From assembly GCA_019429465.1 (NCBI GenBank), contig JAHYIV010000013.1, positions 1 through 64,000 of the forward strand: a DNA stretch of 64,000 nucleotides, written 5' to 3'. Below, piece after piece: positions 29,371 through 38,055 of the stretch. The stretch's first letter is position 1. Every line of letters begins with the position of its first letter. Below the pieces are notes generated by a model. That model ran no database searches, had not been told where the DNA came from, and was given only the letters and a program-made list of their open reading frames with translations. This DNA comes from Desulfoarculaceae bacterium (GTDB lineage: Bacteria; Desulfobacterota; Desulfobulbia; Desulfobulbales; Desulfocapsaceae). The translations under genes and the position numbers were made by a program.

Positions 29371-30756
29371 ATGGATACCCTTATCATTGGCGGCGGGCTT
29401 TCAGGCCTGACCGTGGCCCATAAACTGCGACAATCCTGCCCCGGACATCAAGCCCTTATTCTGGAGAAATCGGAGAGGGCGGGCGGGGTCATCTGGAGTC
29501 ATGGAGAGCAGGGCTTTCTGGCTGAAAACGGTCCCCATGGCTTTCTCGACAATTGCCCGGAGAGTCAGCTGCTCCTGCAGGAGACTGGCCTTGACCGGGA
29601 ATGCGTGAAGGCGCCGCTCAGTAAATTTGTCCGCTATGTCTGCATGGACGGCGGACTGCGCTGCATCCCCCAGAGCCCGCCCAAGATCCTCATGGCCCCC
29701 CTGATCTCACCGCTGGCCAAGCTTCGAGTCTTGGGCGATCTCTTCAAAAAGCCGCTTGCAGGCGAGCCCACGGTGGCCGAGTGGGTGGCATACCGCTTCG
29801 GCCCGGCCCTGCTGCCCTATGTGGACGCGGTCTTCACCGGCACCTACGCCGGCGATTTCAACCGGCTGGTCATCGACGGGGTCATGCCGGGGGTGCGGAA
29901 CCTGGAGATGGCCCATGGCTCGGTGATTCGCGGCCTGCTTGCCAAAATGAGACAAAGCAAAAAGAATGGCGATAAGAAAAAAGGGCTGCCGGCCATGACC
30001 AGTTTTCCCGGCGGCATGGGTCGTCTCCCGGAGAAACTGGCCGAGTCACTGCGGCCGGGCCGTGACCTCCTGCTGAACTGCGGCGTCCTGGCCATCCGCA
30101 AGAGCCAGTCAGGCTGGGAGGTGGACTCGGAACAGGGCACCCATGAGGCCGGAAACCTGGTGCTGGCCCTGCCGATCAACTCGACCCTGGGCCTGCTCCA
30201 GGGCTTTACCCCCGCCATGCCCCGGAAAGCTGTCCCTGAGGCCCGGATTGTGACCATTGCCCTGGGATTCGGCCCCGGCTCCACCCTGCCCCCGGGATTC
30301 GGCTATCTGGCCCCGGAACAGGAGGAACGGTTCTGCCTGGGGGCGCTCTTTTCATCCAACATGTTTCCCGCCAGGGCGCCCCAGGGCCATATCCTCCTTG
30401 AGGCCCTGATCGGCGGACGGAGGCACCCGGAACGGCTCGACCTTGACGACGCCACCCTGATCCGCCAGGCCCTGGAGGACCTGCGGCAGTTGCTGCCCCT
30501 GCAGGGAGAACCCGTCTACGCCAGGGTTCTGCATCCCAAAGGAGGAATCCCCCAACTGGAGGCAGGCTACCCCGGCCTGCTCCACTGGCGTGACCAGCTG
30601 ATGCGAGAGCATGAAGGCTTGTTTATTCACGGTTTCGGCTGGGAAGGCATCGGACTCAACGACATGATCAAGAGCGCCACCCGGGTCGCGGACGCCATCA
30701 GGGAAAACAGCATGGCAAAGAGAGAAGAGGCCGCAGTAAAGGGAATCTATTTTTAG
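29371..30756 (+). CDS. hemY: Protoporphyrinogen oxidase, FAD-dependent (HemY/PPO type)
   Basis: Oxidises protoporphyrinogen IX (or coproporphyrinogen III in the alternative pathway) in haem synthesis, with FAD. The 461-residue protein has the dinucleotide motif IIGGGLSGLTVAHKL at residue 4, LEKSERAGGVIWS, the FLAENGPHGFLDN segment, TVAEWVAYRFG, VDAVFTGTYAGDFNRL, and the closing LFIHGFGWEGIGLNDMIKSATRVADAI. No signal peptide. A haem supply makes sense beside so many cytochromes, but the gene is 4 kb away from them and alone. The start is fixed by the FAD motif, although no clear ribosome site is seen. Confidence 0.92.
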   Translation: MDTLIIGGGLSGLTVAHKLRQSCPGHQALILEKSERAGGVIWSHGEQGFLAENGPHGFLDNCPESQLLLQETGLDRECVKAPLSKFVRYVCMDGGLRCIPQSPPKILMAPLISPLAKLRVLGDLFKKPLAGEPTVAEWVAYRFGPALLPYVDAVFTGTYAGDFNRLVIDGVMPGVRNLEMAHGSVIRGLLAKMRQSKKNGDKKKGLPAMTSFPGGMGRLPEKLAESLRPGRDLLLNCGVLAIRKSQSGWEVDSEQGTHEAGNLVLALPINSTLGLLQGFTPAMPRKAVPEARIVTIALGFGPGSTLPPGFGYLAPEQEERFCLGALFSSNMFPARAPQGHILLEALIGGRRHPERLDLDDATLIRQALEDLRQLLPLQGEPVYARVLHPKGGIPQLEAGYPGLLHWRDQLMREHEGLFIHGFGWEGIGLNDMIKSATRVADAIRENSMAKREEAAVKGIYF

Positions 30757-30805
30757 CCTGTTGAGGAAATCGCAACGACTCACTTTGGTTACAGATTAAC
30801 AATTG

Positions 30806-30879
30806 ATCTCACGCAGAGGCCCAGAGGCGCAGAGAAAAACTTTCATTTTCCTTCTCAGTGTCTCTGGGCCTCTGCGCGA
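30806..30879. repeat. Dispersed inverted repeat of the CACGCAGAG type, copy B
   Basis: ATCTCACGCAGAGGCCCAGAG at the left faces CTCTGGGCCTCTGCGCGAA at the right. It is the same family as copy A (6797-6865). It lies just upstream of the radical SAM fusion gene. Confidence 0.6.
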
Positions 30880-30915
30880 AAAAGCTCCTCATAAAAAATT
30901 ATTTTCATACTGATA

Positions 30916-33900
30916 ATGACCAGAGCTAACCTTGCCTGCCCCGGCGGCACAAAGCAGAGCGTCAGGAGATGGCAGCGCCTCGAACATGGCGGCCGCGTAA
31001 TTTATATCCAGCCGGAAAAACCGGACTGGCTGGTACCAAGCACCTACGGTGATCACTTGCTGCAGGCCCTGCTGAATACTGACAACCTCGCAGACGCAGC
31101 CAGCCGGCTGGACAAGACCTTGGCTGACGCGATCCCAAAGACTCCCGGCATTGAACAGCGCCTCTTACTCGACCTCGATCGTCTTCAACAGAGCCTGAAA
31201 ATCAATGACGAAAAAAACTATGGGGGACGCGGTCGGGAGCTGACCCTGGGGCGCCTCAAGGAGTGCTGGTTTCATCTGACAGACCGCTGCAACCTCAGCT
31301 GTGCCCACTGCCTGTTCGGGGCCTCTCCGGCCAAGTCCCTTGCCCTGTCGCGCGTCCACCTTGACAGTGGTTCCAGTAAGGCTCTGGAGCTAGGCTGCCG
31401 TCTCTTTTATTTTACCGGCGGCGAGCCCTTCCTCTATCCTGATTTCTTCCCCTGGCTGACCGGTTTTCTCTCCCACAACCCTCAGGCCCATGCGGTCATT
31501 CTGACCAACGGCACCCTGCTGCAACACAACATCCACCTGCTGCCAGGCCTTGAGCGCCTGCATCTGCAGGTCAGCCTCGACGGGATGGAGCAGGCCCATG
31601 ACCGCCTGCGGGGCCAGGGGGCCTACAGCCGGCTGCTGACCAATCTGGCAGCCCTGCACCAGGCTGGAATTCCTTTTACCCTCTCCATTGCCATCAGCCG
31701 GGCCAATGTGGCCGATCTGGCTGAGCTGGTGAGCCTGGCGGCGGCGATCGGCGCCGCCAGTATCCATCTGCTGTACCTCTTTATCCGCGGCAAGGCCAGC
31801 CGGGAGCAGTTTGTCGGCCCCGCGGAGATCTTCCCCCATCTGCTGGCCGCCTGGCAGCGGGCCGAACAGATGGGGCTCCCCATTGACAATATCGAGACCA
31901 TGCGCGGCCAGGTCTTCTCCACCCCCGGCACCCGCCACGATCTGTCCAATAGCGGCTGGGAATCGCTGGCCATCGGCCCGGACGGCGTGATCTATCCCTC
32001 CCCTGCTCTGGTTGGGCTCAAAGAGACCGCCTGCGGCGATCTGGCCCAGGGTCTGGCCACGGTGTGGCGGAGCAGCCCGGTACTGCAATCCCTGCGCAAC
32101 GCCTCCCTGATAGACTCCTCACGCTATGCGGCCAATCTCCTGAAGTTCATCATTGGCGGCGGGGATATCGATCACAGTTTTCTGACCGGCGGTGAATGGA
32201 CGGGCCATGACCCCTATGTGGAGCTGTATAACAAGATTGCCCTCGAACTGATCAGCAGGCAGGCTGCTCTCTCTCGCACTCAGGGCCGCGCCACCATAGC
32301 CCTGCGTATGGGCGATATCCGCCATGACTGCCCCGACCCGGAGGCGGCAGGCCGCAGCGTGACCCTGACCCATTGTAATTGTGTCATTTCCCTGAGTTCT
32401 GACCAGGGACACAACCAGGTGCGCGAATTTTACGGCCAGGCGGCCCTGGCGGCCAATAACGATATCGTCAACCCCCTGGCTCCGGCCCAGGGACAGGCCG
32501 ATTTTATCCCCGAGGTCTCCCGCAAGCGCTCCTACGGCTGCGGCAGTCCGGTGACCGATGCGGCCCCGCAGGCAGGCGAGACCCTGGTGGATCTGGGCTC
32601 CGGATCAGGAGTGGAATGTTTCATGGCGGCAGCCGCAGTCGGCGCCCAGGGGCGGGTCTTCGGCATTGACATGACCACAGAGATGCTCCGCCTGGCCACG
32701 ACCTCGAAAGAGGAGGTCGTGGCCCGCCTTGGCTATGACAATGTGGTGTTTCGCCACGGATTTCTGGAACAGATCCCGCTCGACAACAGTTGCGCCGATA
32801 TTGTCATCTCCAACTGCGTCATCAACCTGAGCCCGGATAAACGTCGGACCTACCAGGAGATTTTCCGGGTCTTGAAACCGGGCGGCCGGATGGTGATCTC
32901 GGATATCATTACCGACACACCCGTTCCTGCAACCATCAAGAACAACGTGCTCTACCGTGGGGAATGTCTGGGCGGGGCCATGCAGCAGGAAGAGCTGGTG
33001 GCCATGCTGGAGGCGACCGGATTTGCAGCCGTCCGTCTGCTGAAACGCTTTCCCTATCGTCAGGTGGAGGGGATGGATTTTTTTTCTCTCACCTACCAGG
33101 CTCAGCGGCCGGAGCAGGAAGAAAGGACGGATGCAAAAGATACCGGTCGTTCCTGTGTCTACCGGGGACCCTATGGGGCGGTTTTCACCGAAAGCGGCAT
33201 CCTGCTGGTCAAGGGGCGGCGCACCAAGGTCCCTGATGGTGACATGGCGCTGCTCGATGATTCTGTTTTCATTCTGGATGAGGCAGGGGCGGTCACTAAT
33301 CTGGAGATGACCAACTCCTGCTGTGTCCCGCCATCCGCAACGCCCACCTCCGCCTCCTGCTGCGCGCCTCCTTCGGCCACTCTTTCTCCGTCCCTGGAGC
33401 GTGCGGCACTCGGGCGTCCATGCCCTTCGGCCACTCTTTCTCCATCCCTGGAACGTGCGGCACTCGGGCGTCCATGCCCTTCGGCCACTTCAAAGGAGAT
33501 GACACGGCAGAGTTCCGGCTGCTTGTGCTGCGGCGGCGACCTGCACTACTTTACTGAACCACAAGAGATGGCCTGTCATTACTGTGGTCAGACACGGCTT
33601 GCCGACTGCTGCTGTCCGCAACAACATTTCGTCTGCAACCACTGCCACCAGGAAAACGGACTGGAGGTCATCAGATCCATCTGCACCACCACCGGGGAAA
33701 AGGATCTGATCCGGCTGCTCACCCTCATCCGCAGCCACCCGTCCATCCCCATGCACGGCCCGGACCACCATGCCATGATACCGGGTATCCTGCTGGCCTG
33801 TTATCGCAATAGCGGCGGGGCGATCAGCTCCCAGGAGATTCTGACGGCTATCAACCGCGGCGCCGAGGTGCCCGGCGGGGTCTGCGGCTTCTGGGGCGCC

Positions 33901-34248
33901 TGCGGCGCCGCCATCGGCATCGGCATAGGCGTCGCCACCATCCTTGCAGCCACCCCGCTGACGGCAGGACCCCGGCAACTGGCCCAGGAGTTTTCCGGCA
34001 GGATCCTGATCGCCCTGGCCAGCCGTAAAAGCGGCCGCTGCTGTCAGCGCGAGACCTATATCGCCCTCACCGAGACCGCCAGGCTCTCATCCGAGCTGCT
34101 GCCCATCTCCCTGCGGGCCGAGGCGGGACTCCACTGCGCTCAGTATCGGCGCAACAAGGAGTGTATCCGTGCGCAGTGCCCGCTCTGGGAGCAGAGGGTA
34201 CGCTTCACATCGACTACAGCCATCCCTATGGCAATCCCACTTTTCTGA
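30916..34248 (+). CDS. Triple-domain fusion: radical SAM, ArsM-like methyltransferase and cysteine-rich DUF5714-like domain
   Basis: An 1110-residue cytoplasmic protein that I read as three fused enzymes. Residues about 110-400 are a radical SAM barrel with the 4Fe-4S motif C125-x3-C129-x2-C132 and TGGEP at 167. Residues about 495-730 are a class I methyltransferase close to arsenite methyltransferase ArsM: GCGSP with C542, VDLGSGSGVECF, FGIDMTTEML, ISNCVINLSPDK with C634 and GECLGGAM with C684, matching the three As(III)-binding cysteines of ArsM. A short ArsM-type tail follows (CVYRGPYGAV near 747). After a repetitive linker (800-865) comes a Cys-rich region (CLCCGG, CHYCG, CCCPQ, CNHCH) with a helical bundle ending near 1095, which I recognise as DUF5714-like. 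The substrate may be arsenic, another metalloid or something else. No ars genes flank it. No good ribosome site precedes the ATG, so the start is moderate. Confidence 0.85.
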   Translation: MTRANLACPGGTKQSVRRWQRLEHGGRVIYIQPEKPDWLVPSTYGDHLLQALLNTDNLADAASRLDKTLADAIPKTPGIEQRLLLDLDRLQQSLKINDEKNYGGRGRELTLGRLKECWFHLTDRCNLSCAHCLFGASPAKSLALSRVHLDSGSSKALELGCRLFYFTGGEPFLYPDFFPWLTGFLSHNPQAHAVILTNGTLLQHNIHLLPGLERLHLQVSLDGMEQAHDRLRGQGAYSRLLTNLAALHQAGIPFTLSIAISRANVADLAELVSLAAAIGAASIHLLYLFIRGKASREQFVGPAEIFPHLLAAWQRAEQMGLPIDNIETMRGQVFSTPGTRHDLSNSGWESLAIGPDGVIYPSPALVGLKETACGDLAQGLATVWRSSPVLQSLRNASLIDSSRYAANLLKFIIGGGDIDHSFLTGGEWTGHDPYVELYNKIALELISRQAALSRTQGRATIALRMGDIRHDCPDPEAAGRSVTLTHCNCVISLSSDQGHNQVREFYGQAALAANNDIVNPLAPAQGQADFIPEVSRKRSYGCGSPVTDAAPQAGETLVDLGSGSGVECFMAAAAVGAQGRVFGIDMTTEMLRLATTSKEEVVARLGYDNVVFRHGFLEQIPLDNSCADIVISNCVINLSPDKRRTYQEIFRVLKPGGRMVISDIITDTPVPATIKNNVLYRGECLGGAMQQEELVAMLEATGFAAVRLLKRFPYRQVEGMDFFSLTYQAQRPEQEERTDAKDTGRSCVYRGPYGAVFTESGILLVKGRRTKVPDGDMALLDDSVFILDEAGAVTNLEMTNSCCVPPSATPTSASCCAPPSATLSPSLERAALGRPCPSATLSPSLERAALGRPCPSATSKEMTRQSSGCLCCGGDLHYFTEPQEMACHYCGQTRLADCCCPQQHFVCNHCHQENGLEVIRSICTTTGEKDLIRLLTLIRSHPSIPMHGPDHHAMIPGILLACYRNSGGAISSQEILTAINRGAEVPGGVCGFWGACGAAIGIGIGVATILAATPLTAGPRQLAQEFSGRILIALASRKSGRCCQRETYIALTETARLSSELLPISLRAEAGLHCAQYRRNKECIRAQCPLWEQRVRFTSTTAIPMAIPLF
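33370..33488 (+). repeat. In-frame 54-bp tandem repeat, 2.2 copies
   Basis: Units begin at 33370, 33424 and 33478 (partial) and are nearly identical. Each encodes 18 residues (SATLSPSLERAALGRPCP) in the linker between the methyltransferase and DUF5714-like parts of the fusion protein. Confidence 0.9.
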
Positions 34249-34264
34249 TAAGGAATTATAATCC

Positions 34265-34822
34265 ATGGCACAATCACTGCGGGACCAATTTTTAAAGATG
34301 GGGCTGGTCGATAAAAAACAGGCCAGTCAGGCCAAAAAGACCACCTATAAAAAAAACAAGGAAGAAGAAAAGGGCCGTATGCAGGCCCCGGACGAAAATA
34401 AAATCCACGCCCGGAAGGCCCTGGCCGAGAAGAAGGAGCAGGCCGTGATTGCCAACCTGAAGCGCCAGGAGGAGGCACGAAAAAATGAAGCGATCGCCCG
34501 GCTCCGACAACTGATCAGCAGCAACCTCCTGCCCCTGAAGGATGGTACCATTCCCTATCGCTTCACCGACAACACCAGGATTACAAAGATCCTGCTGCCG
34601 TCCAAAGAGATGGTGGACCAGCTGAGCCAGGGGCATCTGGCCATCGTCCGAGAAAAAGGCAGCTATGGAGTGGTGCCGGCAGCCATTGCCGACAAGATCA
34701 GGGAACAGCAGCCGGATCTTGTCGTCGTCTGCAACGCGGCCACACACAAGAACCAGGCCGGTGCTGATGATCCCGATGACCCTTATGCGGCCTACACCGT
34801 TCCGGATGATCTGATCTGGTAA
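34265..34822 (+). CDS. DUF2058 family protein (YaiL-like)
   Basis: A 185-residue soluble protein. Its N-terminal half is a very basic, helical, probably coiled-coil stretch (AQSLRDQFLKMGLVDKKQA, the conserved opening of DUF2058), and the C-terminal half is a small domain with YRFTDNTRITKILLP and the final conserved acidic end TVPDDLIW. The function is unknown in the family. It begins 16 bp after the fusion gene with an AAGGAATT site and may be in its operon. Its last 25 bases recur 9.5 kb away at 44318, marking a probable integration site. Confidence 0.9.
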   Translation: MAQSLRDQFLKMGLVDKKQASQAKKTTYKKNKEEEKGRMQAPDENKIHARKALAEKKEQAVIANLKRQEEARKNEAIARLRQLISSNLLPLKDGTIPYRFTDNTRITKILLPSKEMVDQLSQGHLAIVREKGSYGVVPAAIADKIREQQPDLVVVCNAATHKNQAGADDPDDPYAAYTVPDDLIW

Positions 34823-34823
34823 G
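34798..34823 (+). other. Putative attachment site (left direct repeat) at the 3' end of the DUF2058 gene
   Basis: The last 25 bases of the DUF2058 gene plus one further G match 44318-44343 in the same orientation at 25 of 26 positions. The two copies bracket the whole minus-strand electron-conduit operon. A gene 3' end restored by one copy of a short direct repeat is typical of integrase-made islands. Confidence 0.6.
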
Positions 34824-34960
34824 GGCCTGTCAGTGTTGTTCACTCATGTAGAGATAGAGCGGTCGGGAGCAATTGAAAACAGAGGCTCCTGCAACCCGAA
34901 CTATTCAACATACATAAAGGTGGAGTGCATAGAGCTGGTATTCTCCGAGGATAAAATTTA

Positions 34961-35698
34961 TTAGAGATCATCGTTGCTCTCTTTTCCCCACTCTTCAAAT
35001 CCCCATGATTTGAATCTCGGAGTCCAGGGCGATCGTGTTTTTGATTGAACACTTTTTTCCGGCGACGAATTGTCGGTTACCGGGACAATGGTCTCGACCG
35101 GCAGCGCTGATTCGGCCGCTACACCTTGCTCATCTCTTCCGTCGTCCTGACTCGTGCCGCCGCTTTGTGCGGCGGAAGGATCGTTACTTTTATCCGTCGT
35201 CATCATCTTTTTGGGCGACTGATTCTTTTGGGCAGACGGCACACGTGGAGAGCTGTCGGGGTGGATATCCTGACGCAATTGCGCAAAGGCTGCCGTCACG
35301 CCCATTTCCGGCTTGGTTATGCTGTTGTTTGCATAAAAATAGTCGGCAACGGCGACAAAGGTCTCTGTGCCCGGTTCCGCAAGCTGGATGTGAATACTTT
35401 GCAGACGGTTCAACAAATGTCCTTCCTCGTTTATGTCACGCCCCTGCTGGAAAAAAAAACGGACCTCAAGATCCGGGCGGCTGCCTTCGCCCGGGAGAAC
35501 CGTCAACCCCATTTCCTGTAATTCCGCCAGGATCGCCGGCCTCAAACGCCATGGATCCTGCTGCGGTCCCAGCAAGGTCACGGTGGAAACCTCGCCCCAT
35601 TTTGTATTCGGGTCCACCTTGACGTGCAGTGAGGAGCAGCCGACAAGGCAGAATAACAACAGAGAAATCCCCAACGATAATACTTTAGTCTGGCTCAC
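34961..35698 (-). CDS. Lipoprotein with DUF4136-like domain, last gene of the conduit operon
   Basis: A 245-residue lipoprotein (signal ending LVGCSSL, lipobox LVGC). Residues about 25-150 resemble the DUF4136/SmpA-like fold of envelope lipoproteins (HVKVDPNTKWGEVSTVTLLGPQQDP). The C-terminal 90 residues are Ser/Asp/Lys-rich, probably disordered. Start codon GTG, overlapping the stop of the tetrahaem cytochrome by GTGA. No haem motif. As the last cistron of the operon it might hold or assemble the outer-membrane part, but that is only inferred from position. Confidence 0.75.
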   Translation of the reverse strand: MSQTKVLSLGISLLLFCLVGCSSLHVKVDPNTKWGEVSTVTLLGPQQDPWRLRPAILAELQEMGLTVLPGEGSRPDLEVRFFFQQGRDINEEGHLLNRLQSIHIQLAEPGTETFVAVADYFYANNSITKPEMGVTAAFAQLRQDIHPDSSPRVPSAQKNQSPKKMMTTDKSNDPSAAQSGGTSQDDGRDEQGVAAESALPVETIVPVTDNSSPEKSVQSKTRSPWTPRFKSWGFEEWGKESNDDL

Positions 35699-36645
35699 AG
35701 TGTATCCTTTTCTTTAATCAGTTGGTTGTTAAGTGTGTCTGGTGTTGAAACGGAAGATGGCCGCTGTTTGTCTTCTTGCTCCGGAAAAGTCCCGGGATCT
35801 TCAGCCGGTGCAAGCGCTGACAGAGTATTCTCCGGTTCATCAATGAGATCGAGCAGCCGCTGAAAATCATCCCGGTTCAAAGGAACCGGCCTCATGCCGG
35901 TCTGAGACCTGCTCTGACGGGGGTTGTCCAGCCATTTTTTGAGATTATCCCGGTTCCACGTTTCCTTTTCCCGGTAAACGCCGGGGAAAAATGGGCTGAA
36001 CAGACCTGACAGATTCGGAGCCACCTCACCGCTGCCCAAACCTCCTCGGGCAGCGGTCAACACCCGATGACAGGCTCCGCACCTGGTGACGAATATAGTG
36101 TCTTTCCCACGGTCACGCTCTTGAAAATGAACCACCCGCGGCTGTTCGACGTCCGCCCCGGTACTCTGCGCGTTCACTCCGGCAGCGAAAAGAGCATTGA
36201 CCACCTGCTCCACCACGGCCTCGGGAAAATAAAACTCTGGCATAAAGAGCGCCGGCCTGCGGATCGCTTCAGCCAGGGTCAAGGGATCGAAAAGACGCAC
36301 GCTCTGGTCGAGATCGGTCGCCAGATGGTTACCGCGTCCACCGATAGTGTGACAGCGGCGGCAAGCGCTGTTTTCGATATGCCGGGCGCCTTCCTTTGTC
36401 GCGACGTTTTCCTTTATCGTGAAATAAGCATAGCGGCCTGGGATTAACCCCTGATGGGCAATGTGCAGCCGGGTCGTACGAGGATCGCCGCGGTGGCAGC
36501 CGACACAGCTCGCCAGTTCACTGTAGTGCACCGGATGACAGGCCAGGCACCCCGGCGGTGCTGGTGGCGGCACCGGTGGAGCGGCCAGTCCCCTGAGCGC
36601 AATCAACAGAAAAGCAGCCGTCAGAACGGGAATACGAAGGACCAA
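35695..36645 (-). CDS. Periplasmic tetrahaem cytochrome c, partner of the bc complex
   Basis: A 316-residue exported cytochrome with four CxxCH sites (CLACH, CVGCH, CRRCH and CGACH) and an N-terminal signal (VLRIPVLTAAFLLIALRGLAA). No ATG or GTG fits this signal; a TTG at 36645 follows GGGGGGAAAA and is my choice, so translation starts 25 bases inside the 3' end of the cytochrome b C-terminal gene. The distal region has a MPEFYFPE segment and a GEVAPNLSGLF loop typical of class I c-type folds, so the third and fourth haems may be in such domains. It would take electrons from the Rieske protein or pass them to the decahaem protein. The signal start is likely but not certain. Confidence 0.82.
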   Translation of the reverse strand: MVLRIPVLTAAFLLIALRGLAAPPVPPPAPPGCLACHPVHYSELASCVGCHRGDPRTTRLHIAHQGLIPGRYAYFTIKENVATKEGARHIENSACRRCHTIGGRGNHLATDLDQSVRLFDPLTLAEAIRRPALFMPEFYFPEAVVEQVVNALFAAGVNAQSTGADVEQPRVVHFQERDRGKDTIFVTRCGACHRVLTAARGGLGSGEVAPNLSGLFSPFFPGVYREKETWNRDNLKKWLDNPRQSRSQTGMRPVPLNRDDFQRLLDLIDEPENTLSALAPAEDPGTFPEQEDKQRPSSVSTPDTLNNQLIKEKDTL

Positions 36646-37034
36646 TTTTCCCCCCGAAAGAAAAGTCCCACGACAGTCATGGCCACGATCGCCGCAAAGG
36701 TCACAAGGGTTACCGCGTTGACCAGCCGCTGATCGGCCGGAAACCAGCATGCCTGTTTTGCCGGAAGGGTTCGTGGCAGCCAGGGCAGAGCGGTGAAAAA
36801 AACCGCCAGCAGCACGATCAGGTAAACCAGAGCGCTGGAATAACTTACCATTTCCTGCATCCAGAGCAGGAACCAGGCCGATTTTGACGGGTTGGGAACC
36901 CGGCCTAAATCGGCAGGTGTCTCCAGGGGGGCAGGGATCAGCCAGGCAAGGAGCAGCAGCACCACAACCCCCAGGACAAAAGCCCTGTTGATCAGCCGGA
37001 AAAAGAAGGGGGAACTCTGTACATGGTCATTCAT
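36621..37034 (-). CDS. Cytochrome b C-terminal subunit (subunit IV-like), three membrane helices
   Basis: A 137-residue inner-membrane protein with three hydrophobic helices (about residues 17-35, 68-90 and 103-125). VPNPSKSAWFLLWMQEMVSYSS is the quinone-site loop region of cytochrome b C-terminal domains (PNPAKAPWYFLGLQE type), where the usual PEW motif is replaced. As in the b6f complex, the C-terminal half of cytochrome b is a separate gene. The start codon lies in the ATGA overlap with the b6-like gene. Longer upstream frames at this place are out of frame with both proteins and not real. Confidence 0.85.
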   Translation of the reverse strand: MNDHVQSSPFFFRLINRAFVLGVVVLLLLAWLIPAPLETPADLGRVPNPSKSAWFLLWMQEMVSYSSALVYLIVLLAVFFTALPWLPRTLPAKQACWFPADQRLVNAVTLVTFAAIVAMTVVGLFFRGENWSFVFPF

Positions 37035-37666
37035 AGGTATGGAAGAATCCCCTTGTCCTTGCGCACTCGGTAAAAATGCAGGGCAATCAGCAGCAGCATC
37101 ATCGAAGGCACCACGGCGATATGCAGGGCATAAAAACGCAGCAGAGAAAGCGGCCCGCCAATGCCGTCCGGCACCAGAAAATCCCGGACCAATCCCCCTC
37201 CCGGCAGCGTGGCGAGCAGTTCCATTCCGGTCTGGGTCGCCCACAGGGCCAGTTGATCCATGGGCAGCAGATAACCGGTATAGCCGGATAAAAGCGCCAG
37301 ACACAGCAGGCCGAATCCGATCAGCCAGTTGAACTGGCGCGGAGGCCGGTAGGCGCCGGTCAGAATCACCCGCAGGATATGCAGAAAAATCAGCAGCAGA
37401 AAGACGTGGGAACAGAGGCGGTGCAGGCTGCGCAGATAGCGGCCTCCGGACACATTTTCCTCGAGGAAAAGGATTGAGGAAAAAGCACCGGTCACTGTCG
37501 GCTGGTAATAAAAAAGCAGCAGGACGCCGCTCAGGGCCAGCAGGACCATGGTGGTCAACGCCAAGCCACCCAGACAAAAGGTGTAACTCAGGCTCAGGTC
37601 CTGGCGCCGAACCATGCGCGGGAAAAGATGGACCATGAATTCGGCGATGATACCCTGCCGCTTCAT
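37031..37666 (-). CDS. Cytochrome b, b6-type N-terminal subunit
   Basis: A 211-residue four-helix inner-membrane cytochrome b that oxidises quinol at the periplasmic side. The haem-ligating histidines are clear: SLHRLCSHVFLLLIFLHILRV in helix B and LHIAVVPSMMLLLIALHFYRVRK in helix D, with SGYTGYLLPMDQLALWA in between, a close match to b6. The start at 37666 (MKRQGI) lies in the ATGA overlap with the Rieske gene. The quinol is most likely menaquinol; the sequence itself does not show it. Confidence 0.93.
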   Translation of the reverse strand: MKRQGIIAEFMVHLFPRMVRRQDLSLSYTFCLGGLALTTMVLLALSGVLLLFYYQPTVTGAFSSILFLEENVSGGRYLRSLHRLCSHVFLLLIFLHILRVILTGAYRPPRQFNWLIGFGLLCLALLSGYTGYLLPMDQLALWATQTGMELLATLPGGGLVRDFLVPDGIGGPLSLLRFYALHIAVVPSMMLLLIALHFYRVRKDKGILPYL

Positions 37667-38055
37667 CCTGCCACCACCCAACGTCCATCTCGCTCTTCCA
37701 CGGTTAATCGCCTCAGGGGCTGTTTTGCCGGTCCCTGCAGAACATTGCCCCGCCGATCGAAACGGCTGCCGTGGCAGGGGCAGACGAGTTCAGAGGAGGT
37801 CACGGCCACGGTGCAGCCCAGATGAGTGCAGGTGAGGTCAAGGGCATGAATCTCTTCTCCCTCGCGGACCAGGGCCACCCTCGCCTGGCGGAAGACCAGG
37901 GCTCCCTCGGCGGGGACCGGTCGGCTCGACACATCAAGCCGCACCTTGCCGGATGGCAGACGGGGCCGGAAAAAGGCGCCGAAAAACCAGATACCGCTCA
38001 AGGCAAGAATCAGGGTTGCGATAAAATTTCGACGCTTTCGGCCAGATTTTTCCAT
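37663..38055 (-). CDS. Rieske iron-sulfur protein
   Basis: A 130-residue protein with the Rieske 2Fe-2S motifs CTHLGC and CPCHGSRFD and an N-terminal twin-arginine signal anchor (KRRNFIATLILALSG), so it is membrane-tethered with its cluster in the periplasm. It accepts electrons from quinol at the cytochrome b site. Its start lies 46 bases inside the decahaem cytochrome gene, and its stop overlaps the cytochrome b start by four bases. Confidence 0.94.
   Translation of the reverse strand: MEKSGRKRRNFIATLILALSGIWFFGAFFRPRLPSGKVRLDVSSRPVPAEGALVFRQARVALVREGEEIHALDLTCTHLGCTVAVTSSELVCPCHGSRFDRRGNVLQGPAKQPLRRLTVEERDGRWVVAG

Noticed and set aside
36621-37688. 355-codon minus-strand frame upstream of the cytochrome b C-terminal subunit
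   Set aside because: Its first two thirds are the b6-like and Rieske genes read in a wrong frame; only the last 137 codons from 37034 are real.
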